From Bacteroidota bacterium (GTDB lineage: Bacteria; Bacteroidota; Bacteroidia; NS11-12g; UBA955): a DNA stretch of 40,808 nucleotides. Position numbers and translations under genes: made by a program. The stretch lies in assembly GCA_016787485.1 (NCBI GenBank), contig JAEUUL010000019.1, positions 1 to 40,808 of the forward strand. Direction: 5' to 3'. Shown here one piece after another: positions 40,727-40,808 of this stretch; position 1 is the stretch's first letter, and every line of letters begins with the position of its first letter. Below the pieces are notes generated by a model. The model saw only the letters and a list, made by a program, of their open reading frames with translations, did no database searches and was not told the DNA's origin.

Positions 40727-40808
40727 ATGACAAAATTCTTCCTACTAATTTTTGTGACAGTTTCTTACACCCAAACTTTTGGACAAACTGACCTTCGACA
40801 AAAAATTG
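40727..40808 (+). CDS. Start of an exported protein in the next cassette (cut by window end)
   Basis: From the ATG at 40727 the frame gives MTKFFLLIFVTVSYTQTFGQ followed by TDLRQKI, a clear Sec signal peptide. It is open to the window end. Its upstream region resembles that of the six-gene operon: GTT-x-GCAAT, GACAAC, then TAGTAA-x-CTTT shortly before the ATG (TAGTAAACTTTTTT here, TAGTAACTTTG there). Function cannot be told. Confidence 0.5.
   Translation, partial: MTKFFLLIFVTVSYTQTFGQTDLRQKI

Noticed and set aside
40594..40791. 65-codon frame across the right end
   Set aside because: It lies in the attC-like hairpin and has no protein-like sequence; the ATG at 40727 in another frame gives a clear signal peptide instead.

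Overview
The window comes from a chromosome of a member of the phylum Bacteroidota; the genus cannot be told. Supporting signs are C-terminal type IX secretion (T9SS) sorting domains on two secreted proteins, promoters of the Bacteroidota form TTTG-N19/20-TAnnTTTG, little Shine-Dalgarno sequence, a Bacteroidota-style M1 peptidase, and housekeeping genes at roughly 45-50 % GC. Two blocks (about 7290-10845 and 35770-40530) are much richer in A+T and look acquired.

Layout. 1-4389: a tyrosine phenol-lyase/tryptophanase gene (cut by the window edge), an Fe-S type Rrf2 regulator and queD on the minus strand, divergent from a quinol-dependent nitric oxide reductase. 4470-10969: a large molybdenum formate dehydrogenase gene whose last 100 bp occur twice, on either side of an inserted AT-rich pair (DUF4062 protein; AlbA_2/RecG-like ATPase protein with RRM-like domains). 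11077-18846: cytochrome c, the serS operon, DUF2147, cca, a polytopic membrane protein, ftsE-like ABC ATPase and ung. 18931-29876: a SNF2 helicase, a four-gene operon (membrane protein, free-Met-R-sulfoxide reductase, MFS carrier, CPA2 antiporter), a collagen-like secreted protein, a START-domain protein and a T9SS M1 peptidase. 29969-35263: RNase R, a short-chain prenyl diphosphate synthase and a LamG/P-domain T9SS surface protein. 35264-35778: a repeat-rich spacer. 35779-40533: a tight six-gene AT-rich operon, followed by a 140-bp attC-like hairpin and the start of another gene.

Two mobile units stand out. The first (7181-10860, 3,680 bp) sits in the 3' end of the formate dehydrogenase gene and brings a replacement 3' end: the two 100-bp copies differ at eight positions, all synonymous, and the first payload gene starts inside the stop codon of the repaired host gene. 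No recombinase is encoded in it. The second (35725-40669, 4,945 bp) behaves like an integron cassette: its left end is the reverse complement (12 of 13) of the left end of its own downstream attC-like hairpin, as expected if a circle had been inserted at G|TT. It carries two DUF488 proteins, a dual-OB-like protein, an ACP fused to an LnmK-like hot-dog protein, a P-loop kinase, and a prim-pol fold fused to a methyltransferase. Its function is unknown to me.

A further window-wide pattern is that many genes have the -7 box TAnnTT(T/C)G ending only 4-9 nt before the start codon. This suggests leaderless or near-leaderless mRNAs and was used to choose several GTG starts.
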